Positions 6,501 to 14,810 of a stretch of DNA of 20,151 bases are shown here, piece by piece (within the stretch, counting starts at the first letter, position 1; every line of letters begins with the position of its first letter). The notes beneath the pieces are model-generated. The model saw only the letters and a list, made by a program, of their open reading frames with translations. It did no database searches and was not told where the DNA came from. The stretch comes from a virus, in the IMG/VR virus record IMGVR_UViG_3300032235_000482, positions 1 through 20,151 of that record, one strand, 5' to 3'. The position numbers were made by a program, and so were the translations under genes.

Positions 6501-6601
6501 TGCAGTGTCCTCACTTGCGAGATCAGCGCATCAATCGGCAAGTCGTCTGCTGGGTCAGTTTGATGCGCGGGTAAATCCCAGACGTGGGTGCAATATATCA
6601 G
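6497..6601 (-). pseudogene. Start-less coding remnant between the HNH gene and the next virion gene
   Basis: After the HNH stop (6598-6600) another frame is open for about 34 codons and ends in a TGA (6497-6499) that overlaps the ATG of the next gene in the usual ATGA junction. The translation, THVWDLPAHQTDPADDLPID then ALISQVRTLQ, is protein-like. No ATG, GTG or TTG exists in this frame after the TAG at 6644-6646. It may be the 3' part of a gene whose start was removed when the HNH gene was inserted, or a peptide with an unusual start. This is weak evidence. Confidence 0.3.
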
Positions 6602-7218
6602 GTGGCCGGAGGGAACGCAAGCGCTTCCGAATCGTCCGGCAAACTATTCCCTTTTCGCAAGTTATCGTCTTGCGGCATTGGCCGTAAATTCCACGGCACG
6701 TGCAGCCCACAGACGACTTCAGACCGTAGTGGGTAGATGTGGTCAACGACGTACGGCGTGCCCGTGATTTGCGTCGTTGTTATAGCGATCTGATAAATCT
6801 GGCGGATTTCAGACTTTTGGGCGCGTGTAAGCCAAGGCGGCGTGGCTTGTCGGTGCTTTCGGCGTCGAGCTTTTGTGTCCGCACGCACTTGCGTTTTGTT
6901 AGCGGCCTTCCACGCGTCCCGGTACTCCCGGAGAACATGCGCGGGTCGCGTGGCAGCGGCTTGAACCACTTGTTCGCGGTTTTCCTGATACCACTCGTTT
7001 TTGCGGTCCTTGACATCCTCCCGGCTGTTGTATGCCCGGAAGTACTCGGCACGGGTGTCGGCGGCTTTCTGCCACTCTACCTTAAGGCATTCGATGCACG
7101 CCCCTTTGGTTTTGCGCGGGGCAATGTGGCCGTGCTTGCAGGGCTCGCCAGTGAAGTAATACTTGGCTCCTTGCGCTTTGGCATCGGCTCGGGTTTTGGG
7201 CAAATTTGTGGTGTCCAT
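6598..7218 (-). CDS. HNH homing endonuclease, free-standing
   Basis: 206 residues, ATG at 7216-7218 with AGGAG five bases upstream. The N-terminal region has a probable zinc site: C27-x-H29-x-H31 in GEPCKHGHIAPR and C41-x-x-C44 in GACIECLKVEW. A long basic Arg/Lys/Glu-rich helical middle (about 45-125) follows, and then the HNH nuclease core: VDHIYPL (D159, H160), VCGLHVPWNLRP (H173, N177) and DNLRKGNSLP (N186, N191). Family knowledge says such HNH proteins cut DNA and spread their own gene between phages. It sits between the capsid terminator and smaller virion genes, an insertion position typical of homing genes. No intron boundaries are visible. Confidence 0.85.
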   Translation of the reverse strand: MDTTNLPKTRADAKAQGAKYYFTGEPCKHGHIAPRKTKGACIECLKVEWQKAADTRAEYFRAYNSREDVKDRKNEWYQENREQVVQAAATRPAHVLREYRDAWKAANKTQVRADTKARRRKHRQATPPWLTRAQKSEIRQIYQIAITTTQITGTPYVVDHIYPLRSEVVCGLHVPWNLRPMPQDDNLRKGNSLPDDSEALAFPPAT

Positions 7219-7271
7219 ATCGGCTCCTGTGACTTAGTAACAGGTAATGTACCACAGATTCTGCGGGCAAC

Positions 7272-7297
7272 AAAAAAGGGCCCCGAAGGGCCCTTTT
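7272..7297 (-). terminator. Intrinsic terminator after the major capsid gene
   Basis: AAAAGGGCCC-CGAA-GGGCCCTTTT (7274-7297) is a perfect ten-pair stem with a four-base loop; read on the minus strand it ends in TTTTTT. It lies 14 bases after the capsid stop codon. Because the stem itself carries A and T ends it could also stop plus-strand transcription. It separates the abundant capsid message from the HNH gene. Confidence 0.9.
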
Positions 7298-7311
7298 CTA
7301 CCACTTGGGTA

Positions 7312-8220
7312 TCAAGCTCCGGGGGAGCCGTACACGCCGAGGGGATCAGAAACGCCGAAACTGTAACGCTCGCGAGCCTTGTAGCGAACGTTCCCTGTAT
7401 CAAAATCACCATCCATGGAATTTTGCAGGGGTGTACGCACGAAGTGCTTCAAACCGTTAGGCACGTCTGTGGTCAGGAACCAAGCGTTGGTGTCGGTCAA
7501 CCAGTGGTTGATCGTGTAACCATCGGGGATCGAGCCGTTGTTCTTCAACGCGTTGATGTCGTTGTCAGCGGTACCGACGCGGAGTTCGGTTTCCAACAGA
7601 CGAGTGGCAACGAATTGCAGGCTTGGAGGCACGATCAGCTTCTTGGGCTTGGCAGCGATCAGCAGGCCGCGTTCATCGGTCCAACCAGCGATCTGAATCA
7701 CAGCGTTTTCCAACGATGTTTCGTTCAGGTCGGCAGCAGTCGAAGGACGGTTGCTGTTCACACCACCGGAGACCAGAGGGTGCTGAGTCGAGAACAGCGA
7801 CACGCCGTCACCGTAGGTAACGCCAGCGTTGAAGCCTTGGTTCAGGACGTAAGCAGCCTTGACTTGCTTGGTGTAAGCCATACCACGGGCCAGAGCCTTG
7901 GTGTAGCGGCTGGACAAGCTGTCATACAGGTTGTCTTCCACTGCTTCTTCCGTGATGGAGAAGCCCATGGCGATGGTTTCGTGGTTGTAACGAGCGGTCC
8001 AAGCTTCTTGCGCATTGTCGTATGCAATGGCAGCGCCTTCGTTCTTCACCGGAGCGGCGGAGAAGCCAGACAGCTTGGTTTCCTCTTCAAAGCTACGCTC
8101 CGAAGTTTCGGTTTCGTAGATTTCCTTGTGCTCTTCGCCGTAGCGAGCGTACTCCAGACCGAACAAAGCGTTCAAACCCGGGAGCAGTTCCTTGAGCAGT
8201 TGTGCGCGTGAAATTGCCAT
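7312..8220 (-). CDS. Major capsid protein, Mu gpT-like / HK97 fold
   Basis: 302 residues, ATG 8218-8220 with AAGGAG six bases upstream. It begins MAISRAQLLKELLPGLNALFG, followed by GFSAAPVKNEGAAIAYDNAQE and an E-loop-type region, then ITEEAVEDNLYDSLSSRYTKALARGMAYTKQVKAAYVLN, the spine-helix pattern of HK97-fold capsids. GDGVSLFSTQHPL, the segment LIVPPSLQFVATRLLETELR and WFLTTDVPNGLKHFVR match Mu gpT-like major head proteins, whose usual length is near 300. It assembles the icosahedral or elongated head on the scaffold encoded upstream. Position after the scaffold and directly before a strong terminator supports high expression. Confidence 0.9.
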   Translation of the reverse strand: MAISRAQLLKELLPGLNALFGLEYARYGEEHKEIYETETSERSFEEETKLSGFSAAPVKNEGAAIAYDNAQEAWTARYNHETIAMGFSITEEAVEDNLYDSLSSRYTKALARGMAYTKQVKAAYVLNQGFNAGVTYGDGVSLFSTQHPLVSGGVNSNRPSTAADLNETSLENAVIQIAGWTDERGLLIAAKPKKLIVPPSLQFVATRLLETELRVGTADNDINALKNNGSIPDGYTINHWLTDTNAWFLTTDVPNGLKHFVRTPLQNSMDGDFDTGNVRYKARERYSFGVSDPLGVYGSPGA

Positions 8221-8230
8221 GGTCTACTCC

Positions 8231-8806
8231 TTAGATACCAGTGGTGTTGTTGTACGAGTGGGTGTTGATCTTGACGATCATTTCCACAAAAGCATCAGAA
8301 CCAGTGGCGGTCTCAGGAACCACGTCAATGATACGGATGGGCAAGGTGTTGGTGGTGTTGGTGGTGTCGTCAATCGCCTGAGCGGAATTGCCGGTAGTTG
8401 TGCTACCAGAGTTCAACACGACGGAAGTGTTCTGACCAACAGCGGCGCGGCCCAACGTTGCGATGGTAGTGCCAGAAGACACGACGGCAACTTTGAACAG
8501 AGCAGTTGGGTCATCGACCACGTAGGCCACAGCATTGGTCGCGCCCGAAGGAACGTACTGAGCTTGCACGGTTTGACCCATGCTGTTGGTGTATTGACCA
8601 CCAACGCAAACACCCAAAGCTTGAGGGGCTGCAGCGCCATCAGCGACCACTTTGCATTTGCCGGAGGCCAGCAATTCAACGAGATCACCATCAAACACAG
8701 CGCCCGAATCAACGGGAACGAGACGGGTAGACCCGGCGTAGGGATTGCCACCGATACGGTTGATCGGCTGGAAACCATACGGCTTATCGACAGTAGGATA
8801 TGCCAT
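8231..8806 (-). CDS. Capsid-associated (decoration-like) structural protein, 191 aa
   Basis: ATG 8804-8806 with GGAG nine bases upstream. The start MAYPTVDKPYGFQPINRIGGN is characteristic of a structural protein found directly before the major capsid gene in many aquatic phages. The rest is beta-rich, with VELLASGKCKVVADG, GVCVGGQYTNS and a Thr/Ser/Asn-rich stretch (TTTGNSAQAIDDTTNTTNT), and ends VKINTHSYNNTTGI. Its position between scaffold-linked genes and the capsid gene matches that of head-decoration proteins in other phages; the role is inference. The ten-base gap to the capsid gene holds the latter's ribosome site. Confidence 0.7.
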   Translation of the reverse strand: MAYPTVDKPYGFQPINRIGGNPYAGSTRLVPVDSGAVFDGDLVELLASGKCKVVADGAAAPQALGVCVGGQYTNSMGQTVQAQYVPSGATNAVAYVVDDPTALFKVAVVSSGTTIATLGRAAVGQNTSVVLNSGSTTTGNSAQAIDDTTNTTNTLPIRIIDVVPETATGSDAFVEMIVKINTHSYNNTTGI

Positions 8807-8825
8807 TTGTTAACTCCAAAAAGTG

Positions 8826-9290
8826 TCAAATACCTTTACCGAAGGTAACCGTGGACTTACGCTCTTTGAAGAGCGGCATCCGCGCATCACCTTCGCGCAT
8901 GAAGCTGCTATCCACCGACTGGATTTGCGCCTCGGTCTGCTGACCGTAATACGCATTTCGCTGGTCGACGAACTCAGCAGGTGTTTTGCAAAGCATCAAC
9001 CCGCCGACGATCACAGCGTCAGGAAAACGAGCATCGTTTTCACCAAACAGCCTGATCTCCGGGTGAGAAGACGCCTTAACAGGCTCCCAACCTTCGCGGA
9101 GCTTGCCGGAAACGTTACGAGGGTCGGCCTGATTCATCGTGCTGATCCGAATCCAGCGAAACGCGTAGCCCGGCTCCGGTGTCGGATCAGGCAGAAGCTG
9201 GGGCGGCATCCACTGTTTGGGACGCTCGGCGGCATCACGAGTTTTCAGGGCGCGCGGAGCGCGGTTGTCCAGTTGTTCACTCATTTTCAT
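8826..9290 (-). CDS. Conserved head-module protein of unknown role, 154 aa
   Basis: The listed ATG (9288-9290) overlaps the scaffold stop as ATGA, but GAGG lies only two bases from it. The next ATG (9282-9284, MSEQLDNRAP) has better spacing and may be the real start. Recognisable blocks are YAFRWIRISTMNQADPRNVSG, REGWEPVKASSHPE, then AVIVGGLMLCKTPAEFVDQRNAYYG and the end DARMPLFKERKSTVTFGKG. These blocks recur in proteins encoded between scaffold and capsid genes of aquatic podo- and myoviruses, suggesting a head-assembly job. No enzyme motif is present. Confidence 0.7.
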   Translation of the reverse strand: MKMSEQLDNRAPRALKTRDAAERPKQWMPPQLLPDPTPEPGYAFRWIRISTMNQADPRNVSGKLREGWEPVKASSHPEIRLFGENDARFPDAVIVGGLMLCKTPAEFVDQRNAYYGQQTEAQIQSVDSSFMREGDARMPLFKERKSTVTFGKGI

Positions 9291-10273
9291 TTCCTCATTT
9301 CTTCCGCTACCTTACGTGCATAAAGTTCCAAAGGAACCCCAAGCCGCTTGGCGAGTTCGACCTGTGTTCTTGTCAGCACGATCTTTTTAGGCGCTGTGCT
9401 GCGAGTCGCAGGTGCGACGATGTTCGACTTTTTTGGAGGAGTAGGCGCGTCCTCGGTTTTCTCACTCTTCCCGGACTCGAATACATCGGGGAAGCGAGCC
9501 CGCATTTCCGTGTCGATCGCTTTGTAGTAATCGTCACTTCCAGCGGTTGTTCCATTCTCAACCAGTTCCTGATGAAAGCCAAGGGCGTAGGCTGTCATCC
9601 GTTTGTTGCTGCCCCACCACGGATTGCGGTCTTGCCACGCGCGTAGTTTTGGGTCCAGCTCAACCGATTGAGGTTGTGGAGTGGGTTGTACCGCAGTTTC
9701 TTCCTCCTGTAAAGGGGTAGGCTTGAAACTATTTACACGCTCGGCTTTGAGCTTCGCGGCGGTCAGTTCTTCTTGGGCGGCCACCAGTGCATCCGAATCA
9801 CCGGCCTCGTAGGCAGCTTTGTAGGCGCTACGGGCTTTTTCGATGTCGTTTGCAGCGACCAGTTTGGCCTGCTCAATGTAAGCAGACTGGCCTTCGGAGA
9901 GGGTGCCCTTGAGCTTTTTGTTCTCTTCGACCAGCTGCTGGGCCAGACGCAGAGCCTCTTCACGCTCACGCTGGGCAGCTTCTTTGGCCCGGCGCTCTTC
10001 GTGGTAGCCCTTTTGAACCTGCTTGATCCGTGAGCGCACGCTCAAGTCGTACTTCTCAAGCTCATCGTCCGACAGGCTCTCGGGTGGCGGAGTTTTCATC
10101 GGCTCACGGCCGCGATCTTTCTCCGGGGTGTCGTCAATGACTTCGATCTCGGGCTTGTCGGCCTCAACGACCTCAATCTGCTCTTCGACCTCTACGACAG
10201 AGCCGCCCTTGCGGGCGTTTTCTTTGGCTTCCTTTTCGTCAGGAAACTCGAACTCAACTTGTTCCAGTGCCAT
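9287..10273 (-). CDS. Head scaffolding protein
   Basis: 328 residues, ATG 10271-10273 with AAGGAG about six bases upstream. The first 75 residues are very acidic (EVEEQIEVVEADKPEIEVID). Residues about 80-185 form a long charged coiled coil (RSRIKQVQKGYHEERRAKEA, then AAQREREEALRLAQQLVEEN). A Pro/Gln linker follows, then a small helical region with DRNPWWGSNKRMTAYALGFHQEL and a basic C-terminal helix (LAKRLGVPLELYARKVAEEMRK). Acidic N-terminus, coiled coil and a basic capsid-binding C-terminal helix are the hallmarks of tailed-phage scaffolds. The gene stands between portal and capsid, as expected. It acts inside the procapsid and leaves before or during packaging. Confidence 0.85.
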   Translation of the reverse strand: MALEQVEFEFPDEKEAKENARKGGSVVEVEEQIEVVEADKPEIEVIDDTPEKDRGREPMKTPPPESLSDDELEKYDLSVRSRIKQVQKGYHEERRAKEAAQREREEALRLAQQLVEENKKLKGTLSEGQSAYIEQAKLVAANDIEKARSAYKAAYEAGDSDALVAAQEELTAAKLKAERVNSFKPTPLQEEETAVQPTPQPQSVELDPKLRAWQDRNPWWGSNKRMTAYALGFHQELVENGTTAGSDDYYKAIDTEMRARFPDVFESGKSEKTEDAPTPPKKSNIVAPATRSTAPKKIVLTRTQVELAKRLGVPLELYARKVAEEMRK

Positions 10274-10284
10274 GATGCAGCTCC

Positions 10285-10683
10285 TTATGCACGCGTGATG
10301 CCGCGTGGGTCTTGGACAACAGCTTCCACGGAGTCGTCATTGATGATGCGGAACTCTTTGCCGTGGATTTTGATGCGCGTGCCAGTGTTTGGCCGCACCA
10401 AGACGAAATCACCTACCTTGCAGCTGGGGCCACCGGGGAAGCGCTTTTCGTCTTTGTAAGCGTCCGGCCCGACTTTCACGACAAACAATACGGGCGACAA
10501 CACTTCTTCAAAGTGCATCGTCTGGCCAGCTTTAATCAGCCCGCTTTCGTATTCTTCGTCAATCTCCGGGAGAACGCACAGGAGGTGGTAGGTCGCAGGG
10601 TCGGGAATCTGGCGGGCTTTCTCCTCAGCGGATTTGTTGAGGATGCCCGACAGGTCGACTGCCTGCGTGTCAAATTGAGTCAT
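10285..10683 (-). CDS. GroES-like co-chaperonin
   Basis: 132 residues, ATG 10681-10683 with AAAGGAA about six bases upstream. After a 30-residue N-terminal extension the protein follows the GroES fold order: HLLCVLPEIDEEYESGLI (strand plus the position of the first core), a probable mobile loop in KAGQTMHFEEVLSPV, LFVVKVGPDAY, then CKVGDFVLVRPNTGTRIKI (GroES K-x-GD-x-V) and the closing FRIINDDSVEAVVQDP (like the GroES E-x-I-x-A-V-V). Phage co-chaperonins such as T4 gp31 work with host GroEL to fold the capsid protein, and this gene lies in the head operon before scaffold. Identification is from fold pattern and is not certain. Confidence 0.7.
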   Translation of the reverse strand: MTQFDTQAVDLSGILNKSAEEKARQIPDPATYHLLCVLPEIDEEYESGLIKAGQTMHFEEVLSPVLFVVKVGPDAYKDEKRFPGGPSCKVGDFVLVRPNTGTRIKIHGKEFRIINDDSVEAVVQDPRGITRA

Positions 10684-10870
10684 CGTGTTCCTTTACTCGT
10701 CGCAAGAGGTCGTTTATTTCGCGCTGTGCGGTCAACAGACCCCGGATAACGCCGCACAGGTTCTGGTACTCAGCGTAGTCTTTCGCTACGCCTTGCGCCA
10801 AACTCTCTTCTACCGATTTCAATTCTTCCTGCAGCTTGCCCCGCAGGTAGTCAAGTACTTGGGTGTCCAT
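10670..10870 (-). CDS. Small helical conserved phage protein, 66 aa
   Basis: The start is the ATG 10868-10870, sharing one base with the portal TGA (10870-10872) and preceded by AAAGGTGAG; a GTG three bases earlier is also possible. The protein is mostly helix: MDTQVLDYLRGKLQEELKSV, then AKDYAEYQNLCGVIRGLLTAQREINDLLRRV. The EYQNLCGVIRGL-xx-A-x-x-x-I-x-DLL block is frequent in tiny proteins just after portal genes in aquatic phages. Its last 14 bases overlap the start of the GroES-like gene. Function unknown. Confidence 0.7.
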   Translation of the reverse strand: MDTQVLDYLRGKLQEELKSVEESLAQGVAKDYAEYQNLCGVIRGLLTAQREINDLLRRVKEHDDSI

Positions 10871-13278
10871 CACTCACCTTTCTTGGCCGGTTGGCCCTTG
10901 GTTTTGGCGATGTCGATGCCCATGCGCATGCCTTCACGCTCTTGCTGGGCGTCGAGCTGATCTGCTTTAAACGCAGCGTCGATCTGCATTTGCTTCTCTT
11001 TGAGCTCCAGCTCGTCTGCGCGGGCAGCGGCGTCGATGGCAAGCTTCTTCTCTTTGAGCTCCAGCTCCTTGGCCTTGATCTGCAACTCCTGCTGTTGCAT
11101 CTGCACCACAGGGTCCTGCTGCATCTGCTGGGCCTGCTCTTGAGCAGCTTTGGCTTGGTTCTCGGCCAGCACTTGCTGAGCGGCTTGGGCCATCATGGAC
11201 GACAGCGCCAGCTCCACCTGTGGAGGCAGGTTCTCGCCCTCGGGTGGGAGGGTCACGCCCATCTGCTGCTCGATGCGTTGGCGGTAGGCGTAGGCGGTGT
11301 GCTCGGCGATGTGGGCCATCATGGCGGACATCATGGCTTGGGCCTGTGGGTTCTGGCCGACCAGCTTCATCATCTCGGGGTCTTGCGACGCGGACATGTG
11401 CACCTGAATGTGGGCGGCGTGGTCTTGGTACTGGAACGCCTTGACCGGCTTCATGTTCAGGATGTCCATGTTCTCGCTGACGGGGTCGCGGGGCTTCATG
11501 TCGTCGTCGATGGGCACGAGCTTGTCAGCGTTCTTGATGCCCAGCACCTCGATCATCTGGCGGTGCAGCTGGGGCAGGTCATAAATCTGAGGTGCGCCTT
11601 GGCTGAGCTGGATCACAGCTTGGTACTGCATGATCCGTTGGGCCATCGTGGAGCTGTTGGGGTCCGACACGGGGATCACGTCCACCATGTCGTAGTCCTT
11701 CTTAAGCGCCATGCGGCTGCCGGAGGCAGGCTCGAACGAATACGCATCTGGGGCGTGGTCGCGGATGATGCCCTTGAGGAGCTTGAACTCCTGCTTCATC
11801 GAGTAGTGCACACGCGCCTGCACGGCCGACATGGTCTTGAGCTGGCGCTCCAGCAGGGCCAGCGTGGTACCCACCGGAGCATTCGCACCCATATCGCTGA
11901 CCTGCATGTCGGCGATTGAGCCCAGACGGCGGGCCTCCATGGTGATTTTCTCCAGCAGCCCGGCCAGCACTTGGCTTGGCTCTTTGTAGGGCAGCGGCAT
12001 GATGTTGTCACGCACGGTGCCGCTGGTCACGTCCACGTCACGGAACTCACCCGGAGCGATCGGGGTGTCGTCGCCCTTGATCCGCAGACCACGGGACTTC
12101 AGACCGCCGGGCAGGTTGGAGAGAGTGCCTGCGTCCACCAACTGACGGATGATCGACGTGCCAGCCCGGGCGTAGCCACCGATCAGGTGGATGTAGCCGA
12201 TGCCGTACGCGCCAAACCCTGTGATGTAGTCGTACTGTACGAAGTGATCGCGCTTTATGTGCGTCTTGGTGCCTTCTTCCCAGTTACGGTAGATGGCCAG
12301 CACTTTGTTTGTGCCACGGTCGATGGTGATGATGTAGGGCAGGGCCAGACCGTCTTTGTTCTCAAACCCGGGCAGGTCGTACTCGATCTGCGACTCAAAC
12401 AACTGGTAGCGGTTGTCTTCCGTCAGGGTATAGCCTTGGTCTTCTGCCTTTTTCTTCTCGATGTCGGAGAAGAACGTCACGGGCTCGCCCAAGTCCACGT
12501 CGCGGTAGAACCCACTGACCTGCAGGCGCTTCAAGTCGTTCTCGCTCTTGCGCAGCACATGGGTCGCGCGCTCTGCGTCACGCACGCCGCTACAGCCCCA
12601 CGGCAGGATCACATCTTCTGCCGGGATAAACATGGCCACCTGACGGTTCTTGCCCGTGTCAAAGTAGACCTTTTTGAACGCGCAACCGGCCAAGCCCAGA
12701 TTGAACAGCATGCGTTCGTGCTCGGTGCGGTACTCAGGCATCTGCTCGGTCAAGCGCCAGTTCATGTCGTCGCGCACGCGCTCCGCAGCTTCTTCCTTCA
12801 GGCGGTCGATCGCACCCACGATCTCTGTCTTGACTGGGCCAGCGGCCGGGAAAGTCTCGATGATCGTTTCGCTCTGGAACCGGACAGCCGCCTCGGTCAG
12901 CAAGGTGCTGAACACACCACAAGCGCCGTCCCACGGCTCGGTGCGCTCTTCGTAGCGCATGCCCAGCACTTCCAAGCCCTTGACGTAGGTCTCCACCCAG
13001 TCTTTGCGTGACGTGATGTCGGCCTCAACCAACGCCACGATGTCGCCCGCGATCTTCTGCAGCTCGCCCTCGTCCATGAAGTCCGCAAGGTTGGCGTCGA
13101 ACGGGATGTCGTCCGGGGTTTCGGCCTCGGGCATCAAGTCGATCTCCAAGCCGCCCACGCCGATTTTCACGTCGTCGGGGTTCTCAATCTCGATCTCAAT
13201 CGCCGGAGTGTCGTCCAGTGCGATACCGTCGAGGTCCAAGCCCGTAGGGGCACCGCCAATACCGGGAACCATGTTCAT
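10870..13278 (-). CDS. Portal protein, P22/SU10-like
   Basis: 802 residues, ATG at 13276-13278 preceded by AAGGA. A flexible acidic N-terminus (about 1-75) leads into the portal body: KDWVETYVKGLEVLGMRYE, then EPWDGACGVFSTLLTEAAVRFQSETI and a DMNWRLTEQM helical wing. The region around residues 380-420 (IHLIGGYARAGTSIIRQLVDAGTLSNLPGG) and GTVRDNIMPLPYKEPSQVL followed by LLALLE-type helices match the clip and stem of P22-like portals. The C-terminal 150 residues are a Gln/Ala/Met-rich coiled coil (QMQQDPVVQMQQQELQ), like the long barrel of P22 portals. It forms the twelve-subunit channel for DNA entry and works with the terminase encoded just upstream. Length is in the range of this class. Confidence 0.92.
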   Translation of the reverse strand: MNMVPGIGGAPTGLDLDGIALDDTPAIEIEIENPDDVKIGVGGLEIDLMPEAETPDDIPFDANLADFMDEGELQKIAGDIVALVEADITSRKDWVETYVKGLEVLGMRYEERTEPWDGACGVFSTLLTEAAVRFQSETIIETFPAAGPVKTEIVGAIDRLKEEAAERVRDDMNWRLTEQMPEYRTEHERMLFNLGLAGCAFKKVYFDTGKNRQVAMFIPAEDVILPWGCSGVRDAERATHVLRKSENDLKRLQVSGFYRDVDLGEPVTFFSDIEKKKAEDQGYTLTEDNRYQLFESQIEYDLPGFENKDGLALPYIITIDRGTNKVLAIYRNWEEGTKTHIKRDHFVQYDYITGFGAYGIGYIHLIGGYARAGTSIIRQLVDAGTLSNLPGGLKSRGLRIKGDDTPIAPGEFRDVDVTSGTVRDNIMPLPYKEPSQVLAGLLEKITMEARRLGSIADMQVSDMGANAPVGTTLALLERQLKTMSAVQARVHYSMKQEFKLLKGIIRDHAPDAYSFEPASGSRMALKKDYDMVDVIPVSDPNSSTMAQRIMQYQAVIQLSQGAPQIYDLPQLHRQMIEVLGIKNADKLVPIDDDMKPRDPVSENMDILNMKPVKAFQYQDHAAHIQVHMSASQDPEMMKLVGQNPQAQAMMSAMMAHIAEHTAYAYRQRIEQQMGVTLPPEGENLPPQVELALSSMMAQAAQQVLAENQAKAAQEQAQQMQQDPVVQMQQQELQIKAKELELKEKKLAIDAAARADELELKEKQMQIDAAFKADQLDAQQEREGMRMGIDIAKTKGQPAKKGE

Positions 13279-13287
13279 ATCAAATCC

Positions 13288-14808
13288 TTAGTAATACGCC
13301 GCCCCACGACGGGACCTCATGAAGACCTCATTATCTTCCTTGTCGGTGGACAGGCGCAACAGGCCACCTTTGCGGATACGCATCATGGCCAGCGTCATGG
13401 CATCCACCTCGTCGTCGTGCTCGCCCGCCGGGAACGCCAAAATCTCCTCCACCGTCTCGGACGCCCACTTGGTTTCGGGGAACCATACGTGCCCGGAGGC
13501 AAACATGTCCGTGACCGCGTTCATCCGCGAAATCTTGTCTTGGCCCTTGCCCGGGCTGAAGTCCTGCACGAAGATGCCCGAGCGGCGCATCTCGTCAATC
13601 AGCGGCTGGCCGCTGGCCTTGGCTTCCACAATCACACTGTCGGGCTCCCACTCTTCGTACTGCTCGTGGGCCATGGCCTTGAGCTCGGGGAACTCGTACT
13701 TGCCCTTGACCTTGTTGAGCAGGATGACGTTCTGGGTGCCGTCGTCCTCGTTTGTCCACACACCCCACGTATGGCACACAGAATAGTCTGAGCGCTGCTT
13801 GGTTGTGAGGGCCGTATCGTATGCCTGCACGATGAAATCGCAGGGTGGGGGCGTGTCTTTCTCCCAGCGCCTGATCCATTCCCGTTTGATGATGGCCGCT
13901 TCGCTGGCCGTCGGGTTCTGCTGGTACTGCGCATACCACTGCCACATGATGTGGTGCATGGACGCCCGGGTTTTCTGCAACGCCTCAAGGCTCCACTGCT
14001 CTGGCCAGATCGACTTCTCGTTCTCTGTACCTTCATACAGTATGGCTGGGAACTCAAACGCCTCGTACTTATCCCCGCCCTCGTTCACGGCACTGTCTTT
14101 GAGCAAGCGCCCAATCAGGTCCCGCTGGTGCCAGCGTGTGTGCAGCACGCAGATTTTCCCGCCCGGCATCAGACGAGTTCGCAGACCGGCACTGAACCAT
14201 TCATACGTTGTGTCGAGGGATGTGGTGTTGCCCGCCTTGATGTCCTGTTCGGACAGCGGATCGTCTGCAATGATGAGGTGTGCACCCCGTCCGGCCAGAG
14301 CGCCGCCCACACCGATCGCAAAATACTCGCCCCCTTGGGTGGTGTTCCACTGGGCAGCCGCCTTGGCGTCCGACGCAATCCGCGTGTTGGGGAAAATTCG
14401 TGCGTACTCCGGCGACTGGATCAGGTTACGCACCTTACGCGCCATGACCACGGCCAAATCTGCAGTGTGTGAGGCCACAATCACCTTGTGATCGGGGTGC
14501 CTGCCGAGATACCACGCCGGGTAGTAGATCGAAATCATCTGGGACTTGCCCATACGCGGTGCCATGCTCACGGCAATCCGGTCTTTGAGGTCATCCTCCA
14601 CGTCCATCAGCAAGGAACCGAGCCTTTTGAGGTGCGCGCCGAACTTATAGCTCCTGTCGACGGCCGCAATGAACGCCAAAAAGTCATTTTGGGCTGCCTG
14701 AACCGCTTTTCGCTCGTCGATTTCGTCCATCATGGCCAAAATCTCTGCCGCCTCGTTGTGCGGCATGTTTTTCACGAGCCTGTTGATGAGCGCCGAGGTC
14801 AATTCCAC
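13288..14808 (-). CDS. terL: Terminase large subunit (packaging ATPase and nuclease)
   Basis: 506 residues; the start is a GTG (14806-14808) two bases after the small-subunit stop. ATPase motifs are visible: Walker A APRMGKS at 83-89, Walker B LIIADDP at 178-184, and a coupling-type segment CVLHTRWHQRD near 218-228. The RNase H-like nuclease follows, with D329 in QAYDTALTTKQRSDYS, E393 in DSVIVEAKASGQP, and the aspartates of EHDDEVDAMT (463-467). Family knowledge: the protein cuts concatemeric DNA and pumps it through the portal. No Shine-Dalgarno site is clear, so coupling to terS is likely. The catalytic residues all appear intact. Confidence 0.95.
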   Translation of the reverse strand: MELTSALINRLVKNMPHNEAAEILAMMDEIDERKAVQAAQNDFLAFIAAVDRSYKFGAHLKRLGSLLMDVEDDLKDRIAVSMAPRMGKSQMISIYYPAWYLGRHPDHKVIVASHTADLAVVMARKVRNLIQSPEYARIFPNTRIASDAKAAAQWNTTQGGEYFAIGVGGALAGRGAHLIIADDPLSEQDIKAGNTTSLDTTYEWFSAGLRTRLMPGGKICVLHTRWHQRDLIGRLLKDSAVNEGGDKYEAFEFPAILYEGTENEKSIWPEQWSLEALQKTRASMHHIMWQWYAQYQQNPTASEAAIIKREWIRRWEKDTPPPCDFIVQAYDTALTTKQRSDYSVCHTWGVWTNEDDGTQNVILLNKVKGKYEFPELKAMAHEQYEEWEPDSVIVEAKASGQPLIDEMRRSGIFVQDFSPGKGQDKISRMNAVTDMFASGHVWFPETKWASETVEEILAFPAGEHDDEVDAMTLAMMRIRKGGLLRLSTDKEDNEVFMRSRRGAAYY

Positions 14809-14810
14809 GC

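Noticed and set aside
6739-8211. Plus-strand frame of 490 codons
   Set aside because: It crosses a terminator and lies opposite the HNH and major capsid genes, both well supported by motifs.
10891-13011. Plus-strand frames of 342 and 346 codons
   Set aside because: Both are antisense to the portal gene; the Leu/His/Val-rich translation reflects the opposite strand's coding pattern.
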